Below, in pieces: positions 53,040-62,219 of a stretch of 64,000 nucleotides of DNA (its first letter is position 1; each line of letters begins with the position of its first letter). The notes under the pieces were generated by a model. That model was given only the letters and a program-made list of their open reading frames with translations. It was not told where the DNA came from and made no database searches. The translations under genes were made by a program, and so were the position numbers. The stretch comes from Bradyrhizobium uaiense (GTDB lineage Bacteria > Pseudomonadota > Alphaproteobacteria > Rhizobiales > Xanthobacteraceae), in assembly GCF_010811875.1 (NCBI RefSeq), contig NZ_VKHP01000012.1, positions 1 through 64,000 on the forward strand. Direction: 5' to 3'.

Positions 53040-53502
53040 AGTCTCACACTCAAGGATGATCTCATCGGCACGTACTACCACTATTGCGAGTTGCCGCCGG
53101 CCGTACTCGACGCGTTCCTTGCCGCACCTTCGATGGGGCAATTCTACATCAGAAAATCAAGGGGACCGGTGCGGATGGCCCGTATGACGGACGCATAGGG
53201 TGCCAGCGTCAGCGAACGGTGCCGGGACCAAATCTAGCGAGCGCGCCGCCGTAGACGCCGCCAAAGCAAAAGCGATCTATGCACGGGCAGCGGCGGCAAT
53301 CAAAGCAGCTTGTGATGCTGTCTCGACATCGTTCTCGAAGGCGCCATCCGCGATCAAGGAGCGCGTGGCGTGCACCTCATACGCAAGATTCATCGCCAGC
53401 ACCGCGTGTCGGAAGAGCCCCCGCGATTACGGTGACGGTGCTGGACTGCACCCCTGAAGTGAGACACGATAATTACAGTGACAGGCATTTCGAGGATGAC
53501 CT
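53040..53502. other. Degenerate stretch before a transposase remnant
   Basis: About 460 bases. Frames here (for example 53200-53457) are Ala/Lys/Ser-rich and have no clear start site or family. Could be decayed coding DNA. Confidence 0.35.
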
Positions 53503-53718
53503 GTGGCAGGACGAGGAAAGAAACGTCAATTTCCGACAGCTTACAAAATTAAAGCGATCGAACGGGGCGAAGGTGTGCTCCCCGTGGCTCGCGAACTTGG
53601 AATCTCCCGCAAGAGTCTCCATGACTGGGTCAAGGCCTGGAAGACCGAAGGGCCAGATGGATTGAACCGGAAGCCCGGGCCACTAAACCGCCAGCCAGAA
53701 GTTACAATTTCGGAATAA
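53503..53718 (+). mobile_element. Transposase orfA remnant (HTH of IS3/IS630 type)
   Basis: A 71-residue frame from GTG: KKRQFPTAYKIKAIERGEGV, LPVARELGISRKSLHDWVKA, WKTEGPDGLNRKPG. A helix-turn-helix of the kind at the start of IS3-group orfA or IS630-group transposases. No catalytic DDE part follows, and clear terminal inverted repeats were not found. It is a leftover. Confidence 0.65.
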
Positions 53719-53721
53719 TGG

Positions 53722-53830
53722 AAGTGTGCCCCTGATTTGCCCGACATGTCAAGTTGCCATGTCGAATGCCGGCGGCCCGCCAGCTCCTTTGCATGGGGTT
53801 GTTTTCGATATTTTGGCAGCGCGCACCTTC
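53722..53830 (+). repeat. Probable dispersed intergenic repeat
   Basis: The stretch from gtgcccctgatttgcccgac at about 53726 to gcatggggttgttttcgata at about 53812 looks like an intergenic sequence that recurs in Bradyrhizobium genomes. This is recognition from memory; only one copy is in the window. Confidence 0.35.
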
Positions 53831-53910
53831 AAGGGGGAATTCGCCTTCGCGAGACGACGCCGCATGGCAGGTGACCCGCTCGCGCGGGTCACCCAGGCCA
53901 ATGCGAGGAG

Positions 53911-54783
53911 TTAGCGCTGCAACCTCGCCAACAGGCTCGACGTATCCCAGCGCTTGCCGCCCATCTTCTCGACCTCGGCATAGAACTGGTCGACCAACGC
54001 GGTTGCCGGAAGTGTCGCACCGTTGCGGCGGGCTTCCGCCAGCGCGATCGATAGGTCCTTGCGCATCCACTCGACCGCGAAGCCGAAATCGTACTTGCCT
54101 TCGTTCATGGTCTTGTAGCGGTTCTCCATCTGCCAGGACTGCGCTGCGCCCTTGGAGATGGTCTCGATCACGGCAGCGACGTCAAGGCCGCTCTTCTTGG
54201 CGAAGTGGATGCCCTCAGAGAGGCCCTGCACCAGGCCTGCGATGCAGATCTGGTTGACCATTTTTGTCAGTTGGCCCGCGCCTGCCGGTCCGAGCAATTT
54301 GCACATCCGCGCATAAGAGCCGGTGATAACAGGCTCGGCGCCCGCGTAGGCGTCTTCGCTGCCGCCGCACATGACCGTCAGCACGCCGTTCTCGGCGCCG
54401 GCCTGGCCGCCCGACACCGGCGCATCGACGAACTTGAAGCCGGCCTTGGTGGCGGCGGCATCGAGCTCGCGGGCGACCTCGGCGGAGGCGGTGGTGTGAT
54501 CGACGAAGGTCGCGCCCTTCTTCATGCCGGCGAACGCGCCATCGGGGCCGATCGTGACCGCGCGCAGGTCGTTGTCATTGCCGACGCAGCACATCACGAA
54601 GTCCTGGCCTTCGGCGGCGGCCTTCGGTGTCGGCGCAGTCTTGCCGCCGAACTTGTCGGCCCATTCGTTCGACTTCGCTGCGGTCCGGTTGTACACGGTG
54701 ACCTCATGGCCGCCCTTTTTCACGAGGTGTCCCGCCATCGGGAAACCCATTACGCCGAGACCGAGAAAAGCGACTTTAGCCAT
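53911..54783 (-). CDS. Beta-hydroxyacid dehydrogenase (3-hydroxyisobutyrate/tartronate-semialdehyde reductase family)
   Basis: 290 residues. N-terminal Rossmann site VAFLGLGVMGFPMAGHLVKKGGHEVTVYNRT (NRT suggests NADP), then FVDHTTASAEVARELDAAA, substrate motif FVDAPVSGGQAGAENGVLTVMCGG and catalytic Lys in GAGQLTKMVNQICIAGLVQGLSEGI. The C-terminal WMRKDLSIALAEARRNG helix matches the family. Reversible oxidation of a small beta-hydroxyacid; the exact substrate cannot be told from sequence. Monocistronic and divergent from the VOC gene. Confidence 0.92.
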   Translation of the reverse strand: MAKVAFLGLGVMGFPMAGHLVKKGGHEVTVYNRTAAKSNEWADKFGGKTAPTPKAAAEGQDFVMCCVGNDNDLRAVTIGPDGAFAGMKKGATFVDHTTASAEVARELDAAATKAGFKFVDAPVSGGQAGAENGVLTVMCGGSEDAYAGAEPVITGSYARMCKLLGPAGAGQLTKMVNQICIAGLVQGLSEGIHFAKKSGLDVAAVIETISKGAAQSWQMENRYKTMNEGKYDFGFAVEWMRKDLSIALAEARRNGATLPATALVDQFYAEVEKMGGKRWDTSSLLARLQR

Positions 54784-54985
54784 GTCTGATACCTTGTGAT
54801 TTGCCGTGGTGATCGCCCCTTAGGACCGCCGGAAAACGTCGCGGCGGGCAGGGCATTCCGTCCATGGAAGGAGCCGCACCATACCCCCTGCGCAGCGGAG
54901 GGCAACGGCTTCGTTGGATGGCAGACCCTGGTTTTGTGCTAGGATCGGGCGACCAAAGAAGCTCACAAAAAAGGGAGTGTATCGC

Positions 54986-55423
54986 ATGGGCATGAGCGTC
55001 GGTGTGCTCGATCATTTCAATATCCGGACCCGGAATCTCTCCGCCACGGTGCGGTTCTACGAGGACATTCTGGGCCTGGAAAAGGGCGCGCGGCCGAACT
55101 TCGCGTTCCCCGGTGCGTGGATGTACAGCGAGGGCAAGGCTGTCGTGCATCTGGTCGATATTTCGGCGACCGACGAGGCACAAAAGCCGGACTCCGGCGT
55201 CGTCCATCACGTCGCCTTTGCCAGTCACGGCTTTGACGGGATGCGGAAGCGGCTTCAGTCCAAGGGCATGGAATTCGACTCGCGCCAGGTTCCCGGCGGC
55301 GATCTCTGGCAGATCTTCGTGAACGACCCCAACGGGGTCATGATCGAGCTGAACTACGAGGCCGCCAAGGAAGGGGCCTCGGCCGCGCCGGCCGAGCGGC
55401 GGGACGACGTCGGAGCGAGGTAG
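54986..55423 (+). CDS. VOC (glyoxalase/bleomycin-resistance/dioxygenase) family protein
   Basis: 145 residues from the ATG at 54986 with gggag nine bases upstream. Two beta-alpha-beta-beta-beta units: VLDHFNIRTRNLSATVRFYEDILGLEKG (metal His), MYSEGKAVVHLVDIS, then HHVAFASHGFDGMRKRL (metal His), FVNDPNGVMIELNYE (metal Glu). The complete H...H...E set implies a metal enzyme. The reaction is unknown. A short Ala/Arg tail follows. Confidence 0.88.
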   Translation: MGMSVGVLDHFNIRTRNLSATVRFYEDILGLEKGARPNFAFPGAWMYSEGKAVVHLVDISATDEAQKPDSGVVHHVAFASHGFDGMRKRLQSKGMEFDSRQVPGGDLWQIFVNDPNGVMIELNYEAAKEGASAAPAERRDDVGAR

Positions 55424-55479
55424 CCTTTTGCGCTGCAACGCTCTATGGGTGCACTCTTGAATTTTCCAGGAGATGCGCG

Positions 55480-56610
55480 GTGAGCGTGACGCAGCAACAG
55501 GTTCTCGATTGCCTTGCCAAGGTGATGTCGCCGCGCGGCGTCCCCTTGACCAACGCCAATGTGCTGTCGGCGATCACGGTCACCGACGGCAAGGTGTTCT
55601 TCTCGATCAACGTCGATGCGGCGGAGGCCCGCGCGTGGGAAAGCGCGCGTGCGCAGGCTGAGAACGCCGTGCGCGCCATTCCCGGCGTCAGCGTCGCGAT
55701 GATCGCGCTGACCGCGGAGCGCAAGGCCGGTGCTGCGGCACCAGCGCCGCGGCCGGCCGGCGGCGTCCAGCCCGCATCCGCACACCGTCACCCGCACCCG
55801 CCCGGTGCGCAATCGCCGATGGCCCGTCAGGCCGAGATCCCCGGCATCTCCGCCGTCATCGCGGTTGCCTCCGGCAAGGGCGGGGTCGGCAAGTCGACCA
55901 CGGCGCTCAACCTCGCGCTCGGCTTGCGCGACCTCGGCCTGCGCGTCGGGCTGCTCGACGCCGACATCTATGGCCCGTCGGTGCCGCGGCTGACCGGCAT
56001 CCGCGAGAAGCCGCAGCTCAACGACGACAAGAAGATGATCCCGCTGCAACGCTTCGGCCTGGCGATCATGTCGATCGGCTTCCTGGTCGAGGAGGACACC
56101 GCGATGATCTGGCGCGGGCCGATGGTGATGTCCGCGATCACCCAGATGCTGCGCGACGTCGCCTGGGGCACGCTCGACGTGCTCGTCGTCGACATGCCGC
56201 CCGGCACCGGCGACGCCCAGCTCACGCTAGCGCAAAACGTCCCGCTCAAGGGGGCCGTCATCGTCTCGACCCCGCAGGATCTCTCGCTGATCGACGCGCG
56301 GCGGGGACTGGCGATGTTCAAGAAGGTCAACGTGCCGGTGCTCGGCATCGTCGAGAACATGAGCTATTTTCAGTGCCCGCATTGCGGTACCCGCTCGGAC
56401 ATCTTCGGCCATGGCGGCGCCCGCCACGAGGCCGAGAAGCTCGGGGTGCCGTTCCTCGGCGAAGTCCCCCTACACATCGCCATCCGCACCGCCTCCGATT
56501 CCGGCAACCCGGTGGTCGAGAGCGAACCGGACGGCCCGCACGCGGCGATTTACCGCGCGATCGGCGGCAAGGTCCGGGAGCAGCTGCAAGGCGTCATCGC
56601 CTCGGCCTGA
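55480..56610 (+). CDS. mrp: Mrp/ApbC-type P-loop Fe-S cluster carrier
   Basis: 376 residues from GTG (aggag eight bases upstream). An N-terminal DUF59/MIP18 domain (residues 1-90: VTQQQVLDCLAKVMSPRGVP...) and a Pro/His linker (about 90-120) precede the MinD-like ATPase: deviant Walker A ASGKGGVGKST, DADIYGPSVPRLTG, Walker B VLVVDMPPGTGDAQL, and the Fe-S ligands YFQCPHCGT (CxxC). Holds and passes [4Fe-4S] clusters to apoproteins, cytoplasmic dimer. The unusually long linker is common in rhizobia. Its last 90 bases are partly duplicated at 57085. Confidence 0.95.
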   Translation: MSVTQQQVLDCLAKVMSPRGVPLTNANVLSAITVTDGKVFFSINVDAAEARAWESARAQAENAVRAIPGVSVAMIALTAERKAGAAAPAPRPAGGVQPASAHRHPHPPGAQSPMARQAEIPGISAVIAVASGKGGVGKSTTALNLALGLRDLGLRVGLLDADIYGPSVPRLTGIREKPQLNDDKKMIPLQRFGLAIMSIGFLVEEDTAMIWRGPMVMSAITQMLRDVAWGTLDVLVVDMPPGTGDAQLTLAQNVPLKGAVIVSTPQDLSLIDARRGLAMFKKVNVPVLGIVENMSYFQCPHCGTRSDIFGHGGARHEAEKLGVPFLGEVPLHIAIRTASDSGNPVVESEPDGPHAAIYRAIGGKVREQLQGVIASA

Positions 56611-56821
56611 GCCTGCCCGGTTGTCCGGGCGGGCCGATGGGTCATGAAGGGCCAGGATGCTCGGGTCCTTCTTCACAGGCCTGTCGCCTTTGGACGATTG
56701 CTGAATCGGCTCCGGCCTGTATGTTTGTGTGGCACCGGCCGAATCGTACCATCCTTCCACCAGTCGAAGGCGGCCACGGGGGAAGCCGAAACTGCGCAGG
56801 GGCCGTGGGGCGGCCATCGAC

Positions 56822-57058
56822 ATGGCAGCATCACGCGAAGCAAACAAGACACGCCGCAAACATCTGACGCGGGAGAAGCGCGAAGAGGCCTCGCGGGCGG
56901 CGTTCAACGTTGCCAAGAAATCCGACTCGATCGGCGAGGCCGCGGAGGCGATCTCGAAGACGTATGGCGTCAGCAAGACGACCGCACAAAGCTGGATCCG
57001 GCGCGGGCGACATCTGGCCGATAAAGCCAAAAAATCGCGGGAGACGACGCGGCGCTGA
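56822..57058 (+). CDS. Small basic protein with a helix-turn-helix
   Basis: 78 residues from the ATG at 56822: ASREANKTRRKHLTREKREE, ASRAAFNVAKKSDSIGEAAE, AISKTYGVSKTTAQSWIRRG, then a Lys/Arg tail. The segment AEAISKTYGVSKTTAQSWIRRG reads as a resolvase/terminase-like HTH. Charge and length suggest a DNA-binding accessory protein. Lies between mrp and a partial copy of mrp's 3' end. Confidence 0.5.
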   Translation: MAASREANKTRRKHLTREKREEASRAAFNVAKKSDSIGEAAEAISKTYGVSKTTAQSWIRRGRHLADKAKKSRETTRR

Positions 57059-57084
57059 TTGTCCCGAGAGCGCGGTGGTTGAGC

Positions 57085-57165
57085 GTGAACGGGACGGCTC
57101 TCGCGCGCGGCGATTTACCGCGCGGTCGGCGGCAGGGTCCGCCAGCGGCCGCGAGGTGTCCTGAG
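57085..57165 (+). repeat. Degenerate partial copy of the mrp 3' end
   Basis: The stretch cgcggcgatttaccgcgcg at 57108-57126 plus tcggcggca and ggtccg recurs from mrp at 56540-56580, with two mismatches in about 38 bases and weaker likeness on both sides. A direct repeat, spaced about 570 bases, bracketing the small HTH gene. Confidence 0.7.
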
Positions 57166-58447
<1,282 letters not shown>

Positions 58448-58542
58448 TCGAACCGGACCAGCGTTCGCGTCAAGAGAACGCATCCAGATAAGAACCACGA
58501 GCTTCGATCCAAGGATCGAGGCCCAAGAGCTTCGACTTAAGT

Positions 58543-58574
58543 AGCCCGGCCTTCGCAAGGAGGCCGGGCTTTTT
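58543..58574 (+). terminator. Intrinsic terminator after TRAP receptor copy 1
   Basis: agcccggcct (58543-58552), loop tcgcaagg, aggccgggct (58561-58570), then tttt. A perfect 10-bp stem. It shows that the two receptor genes are transcribed separately. Confidence 0.85.
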
Positions 58575-58739
58575 GCGTCTGGCGTTCGGGGAGGGGATGT
58601 TCCATGCTTGCGCCCAAGCCTCGGCATGAAGGCAGCCCGCGATCGGACTTCGATCGTGACGGCAAAGAAGAGCGAGCGCGACACCGCGAAAGCCGGTCGA
58701 CGCTTCGGCGACACAACCAGACAAGGGTAGGATTCAACA

Positions 58740-59828
58740 ATGAAGCGAAGAGATTTCATCAAGGTCACGGGCCTGGGTGTTGCGGGAGCGGCCACGATTG
58801 CGGCGCCCGCGATCGCGCAATCGATGCCCGAGCTCAAATGGCGCATGACGACAAGCTGGCCTAAGTCGCTCGACACGCTGCATGGCGGTGCCGAGCTGAT
58901 GGCCAAGGCGGTGGGTGAAGCCACCGACAACAAATTCCAGATCCAGACCTTTGCCGCCGGCGAGATCGTGCCGGGCCTGCAGGTGCTCGACGCCGTGCAA
59001 AGCGCAACCGTCGAGATGGGGCACACCGCCTCATATTATTATTTCGGCAAGGACCCGACCTTCACCTTCGGTTCGTCGGTGCCGTTCGGCCCGAACTCGC
59101 GGCTCAATCAGGCGTGGTACATGCTGGGCGGCGGCAGGGAGCTGCTCAACGAGTTCTACAAAAGCTACAACGTCACCTCGCTGCTTGCCGGCAATACCGG
59201 CTGCCAGATGGGCGGCTGGTTCCGCAAGGAGATCAACAGCGTCGACGATCTCAAGGGCCTGAAATTCCGCATCGGCGGCTTCGCCGGGCGCGTGATGCAG
59301 AAGCTCGGTTGCGTCCCGCAGCAGCTCGCGGGCGGCGACATCTATCCGGCGCTGGAGAAGGGCACGATCGACGGTGCCGAGTGGGTTGGTCCCTATGACG
59401 ATGAGAAGCTCGGCTTCCAGAAGGTCGCGCCGCACTATTACTTCCCGGGCTGGTGGGAAGGCGGTCCGATGCTGCTCGCGATCGTCAATCTCGACAAGTG
59501 GAACGCACTGCCGAAATACTATCAGCACGTGCTGGAGCAGGCCGGCCATCTCGCCAACAACTGGATGATGGCGCGCTACGATCAGGCCAACCCGATCGCG
59601 CTGAAGAAGCTGCTCGCCGCCGGCACCAAGCTGCATCCGTTCCCCGCGCCGGTGATGGAAGCCTCCTTCAAGGCCGCCAAGGAGCTGCACAGCGAGGTCT
59701 CGGCGACCAATGCCAACTTCAAGAAGGTCTATGAGTCGCTGACGTCGTTCTCCAAAAACGGCTATCAATGGTTTCAGGTCGCCGAGGTCGGCTACGACAA
59801 TTTCATGGCGCGTCACTCGCAAGCGTGA
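58740..59828 (+). CDS. TRAP transporter substrate-binding protein (DctP family), Tat-exported, copy 2
   Basis: 362 residues, same length as copy 1 and alike throughout: leader [128 protein letters not shown]. Differences cluster in the region around residues 110-150 (MLGGGRELLNEFYKSYNV versus [18 protein letters not shown]) and at the C-terminus, so ligand choice may differ. It has its own terminator at 59853. The membrane subunits must be elsewhere. Confidence 0.9.
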   Translation: MKRRDFIKVTGLGVAGAATIAAPAIAQSMPELKWRMTTSWPKSLDTLHGGAELMAKAVGEATDNKFQIQTFAAGEIVPGLQVLDAVQSATVEMGHTASYYYFGKDPTFTFGSSVPFGPNSRLNQAWYMLGGGRELLNEFYKSYNVTSLLAGNTGCQMGGWFRKEINSVDDLKGLKFRIGGFAGRVMQKLGCVPQQLAGGDIYPALEKGTIDGAEWVGPYDDEKLGFQKVAPHYYFPGWWEGGPMLLAIVNLDKWNALPKYYQHVLEQAGHLANNWMMARYDQANPIALKKLLAAGTKLHPFPAPVMEASFKAAKELHSEVSATNANFKKVYESLTSFSKNGYQWFQVAEVGYDNFMARHSQA

Positions 59829-59852
59829 CATTACTCATCTTCCGCGCGAGCA

Positions 59853-59884
59853 AAAACCCCGGAGCTTGCTCCGGGGTTTCTTGT
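59853..59884 (+). terminator. Intrinsic terminator after TRAP receptor copy 2
   Basis: aaaccccggagc (from 59854), short loop ttg, gctccggggttt (to about 59879), then cttgtt. Strong A/T-flanked GC stem. Confidence 0.85.
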
Positions 59885-59949
59885 TAGGCCTGGCGCGGGC
59901 CAGGCAAATGATCACACCGTGTCAGGCCTGCCCGGCACGACCAGATCGG

Positions 59950-60282
59950 TCAAAATGGAAACGGGTGCGAGCGCACCGGAAGGCGGCTTTCGAAGCTCAA
60001 TCCGGTGGTCGGTCCGGTGCGGTAATGGCCGTTATAGTGCCCGCCACCCGGGCAGTAATTCGGATCCTGACGTTCTAGCTCGTCGATCTTCCGACGATAA
60101 ATTCGTTGCTGATAGCGCGTTGGCCAGCAATTGCAGTCCTGGTCGCACGCGAGGCGAACCCGATCGACGTGTGCGGGATGCGGCAACGACAGCGTCGCGA
60201 CGTAAGCAGGCGTCGCGTTGACGTCCGGTGCCGTTATGACTGACGCCGCAGCGATGAGAAACAGGAGCGTTGTAGTTTTCAT
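59950..60282 (-). CDS. Small exported protein of unknown function
   Basis: 110 residues from the ATG at 60282. Signal peptide KTTTLLFLIAAASVITAPDVNA-TPA. The mature part has two Cys near the middle (ACDQDCNCWPTRYQQRIYRR), then DELERQDPNYCPGGGHYNGH. Weak ribosome site (gatgag). It has the look of small periplasmic rhizobial proteins; no function known. Confidence 0.6.
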   Translation of the reverse strand: MKTTTLLFLIAAASVITAPDVNATPAYVATLSLPHPAHVDRVRLACDQDCNCWPTRYQQRIYRRKIDELERQDPNYCPGGGHYNGHYRTGPTTGLSFESRLPVRSHPFPF

Positions 60283-60372
60283 ATTTGTCTCATCGTGACG
60301 CTGGCGAGGCTGTCGGTCCTTCGAGCCGATCGGGTGCAATCCCGGAAGCCAACTCGATTGCGGAAGCGGGCC

Positions 60373-60573
60373 CTATTTCTTCGGCGATGGCTTGGGCGGC
60401 GTTGATGGGGGCGTTGATGCGCCACCCGGCGTGGTCCGGACCACCGGGTTGTTCTGGACGGTGGGCCCGCCGACATTGCTTTGCTTTTTGGGACCGCCGA
60501 TCGCGCTTTGTGCGGCAGCGGGTCCCGCCCAGATCGCAACGAGAATGGCTGCCTGGGTGAGCATGTTTTTCAT
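60373..60573 (-). CDS. Small exported Pro/Gly-rich protein
   Basis: 66 residues; aaggag eight bases before the ATG at 60573. Signal peptide MKNMLTQAAILVAIWAGPAAA-QS, then a Gly/Asn/Pro-rich chain (GGPKKQSNVGGPTVQNNPVV, PPSTPPKPSPKK). No fold expected; possibly a surface or cell-wall-associated peptide. Confidence 0.6.
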   Translation of the reverse strand: MKNMLTQAAILVAIWAGPAAAQSAIGGPKKQSNVGGPTVQNNPVVRTTPGGASTPPSTPPKPSPKK

Positions 60574-60612
60574 TCGTCGGCTCCTTCAATCAACAATCTT
60601 GTGCGGCGCCCA

Positions 60613-62208
60613 TCAGCGGGCAGGGGGGCCGTTTTCGCTGACCTGCTGCGGCGTGGCCGCGGGCACGTCCTCCAGGGCGCATTTGCGCCAGTCGCTGGAT
60701 GCGCAGTTTGTCGGCCAGCCGCCGCCAAGCGCCATGAAGAGGGCGGCGCTGTCGGAGAGCCGCGTCGCCTGGGCCTGAACGCGGACGACTGCGGCCGTCA
60801 GATAGACTTGCTGGGCATTGAGCACGACCACCTGATTGACCTGCCCGAGAGCAAGCTGCTTCTGAATGATGTCGAGGCTGGCCTTTGCGGCGAGTTCGGC
60901 CTTGACCGCGGCCTGCAACGCGCGGGCGTCGGCTTGCAGACTTCGCAAGGCGTCGGCGACGTTCTGCATCGCCGTGACGACGGCCTGACGATAGAGCGCG
61001 TCGGCCTGGTCCACCGCGGCCTCCGCGGCCTTCTGCTTGTGGTAGAGCGTCAGGCCATCGAACAGCGGCTGGGTCGCGCTCGCCGCGATGACGTAGAAGC
61101 TGGTTCCCGGCGTGAACAACTCGGCCAGGCTGAATGCCGCCGTTCCCGCATTTCCGGTGATCGTGAGGTTGGGCAGGCGGGCTGCGATCGCCACGCCGAT
61201 CTGGGCGTTCGCCGAATGCAGCAGCGCCTCCGCGGCCCTGACGTCCGGACGCTGGCGGATCATCTTGCTCGGCAGGCTCACCGGCAGGTTTGCAGGGAGT
61301 GCGAGGCGGTCGAGCGTAAACTTCTGCAGGATTTCGTCCGCAGAGAATTGCCCGGCCAGCGAAGTCAGGAGGTCGCGCTGCACGGCAAGCTGCTTTTCGA
61401 GCGGCGGCAGGAGTTGCTCGGATTGGGCCAGCGCGGCTTCCTGCGCCAGCACGTCGACCTGGGCGGCGCTGCCCGCGTTGAACTGGTTCTTCACGATCTC
61501 CAGAATGCCGCGTTCGATCTTCACGACGCGCTGGATCGCGGCAATCTGGCCGCGAAGCGATGCTTCCTGGATCGCCGCGGTGACGACGTTTGCCGTCAGC
61601 GTGAGGTAGGCTGCTTCCAGTTGGAACATCTGCTGCTCGGAAATCGCGTCGAGGCTCTCGACCGCGCGAACATTCTGGCCCCAGATGTCCGGCACGAAAC
61701 TGACGTTCAGCTGCGTGGTATGAAGCGAAAATACCGAAGGAGACTGGCCGCCCGGACCCGAACTCGATGCGCCGGAAATCTGCTGCTGGGACGGCGTGTA
61801 GTTTGCGCCGATCTGCGGGAAGAATAGCCCGCGCTGGGCCAGCGCGTTGTATTGCGCGACCCTGATCGCCGCTTCGGCCGATTGCAGCGACGGATTGTGC
61901 TCGACCGACATCTTGATCAACTCGTCGAGCGGCTTCGACCGGAATGCCGTCCACCACCGCAGCGACACGTCCTCTCCGCTGACAAAACGCTGCTTCGGCA
62001 CGCTGGGGCCCGCGGCATTGGTGCTGGGAGAAGCCAGCTTCTCCGGCGTGTAGCGGTCGACGTCCGGTGCGGCCGGCGGCGCGAAATTCGGGCCGACGGC
62101 GCAGCTTGCCAGCAACAGCCCGGCAGTGCCCGCGCCGAGCGCCGGACGCAGGGCGCTCCTTCTGCACAGCGCGAGTGCGGCAACGATCCTTGTGACGGTC
62201 TCGGACAT
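60613..62208 (-). CDS. RND efflux outer-membrane lipoprotein (NodT/OprM family)
   Basis: 531 residues from the ATG at 62208 (aggggtg six bases upstream; a GTG lies at 62217). Lipobox LLLASC gives an outer-membrane lipoprotein. Signatures are VGPNFAPPAAP, WWTAFRSKPLDELIKMSVEHNPSLQSAEAAIRVAQYNA, DIWGQNVRAVESLDA, PAQ-type PVSLPSKMIRQRPDVRAAEALLHSANAQIGVAIAARLPNLTITG and the second half TQPLFDGLTLYHKQKAAEAAVDQA. Forms the trimeric exit duct. Follows the RND permease after 11 bases in one operon. C-terminal extension of about 30 residues (Cys-containing) is longer than usual. Confidence 0.93.
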   Translation of the reverse strand: MSETVTRIVAALALCRRSALRPALGAGTAGLLLASCAVGPNFAPPAAPDVDRYTPEKLASPSTNAAGPSVPKQRFVSGEDVSLRWWTAFRSKPLDELIKMSVEHNPSLQSAEAAIRVAQYNALAQRGLFFPQIGANYTPSQQQISGASSSGPGGQSPSVFSLHTTQLNVSFVPDIWGQNVRAVESLDAISEQQMFQLEAAYLTLTANVVTAAIQEASLRGQIAAIQRVVKIERGILEIVKNQFNAGSAAQVDVLAQEAALAQSEQLLPPLEKQLAVQRDLLTSLAGQFSADEILQKFTLDRLALPANLPVSLPSKMIRQRPDVRAAEALLHSANAQIGVAIAARLPNLTITGNAGTAAFSLAELFTPGTSFYVIAASATQPLFDGLTLYHKQKAAEAAVDQADALYRQAVVTAMQNVADALRSLQADARALQAAVKAELAAKASLDIIQKQLALGQVNQVVVLNAQQVYLTAAVVRVQAQATRLSDSAALFMALGGGWPTNCASSDWRKCALEDVPAATPQQVSENGPPAR

Positions 62209-62219
62209 CAGCCGCACCC

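Noticed and set aside
53040-53502. Gene at 53200-53457
   Set aside because: Low-complexity frame, no start site; kept only as possible decayed DNA.
60481-61827. 448-residue plus-strand frame opposite the outer-membrane factor gene
   Set aside because: Same effect; the minus-strand gene has a lipobox and full OprM-type repeats.
60613-62208. TolC partner for the type I secretion pair
   Set aside because: It is in the NodT/OprM lipoprotein group and sits in an operon with an RND permease about 27 kb away; functional use by the secretion pair cannot be excluded but is not supported.
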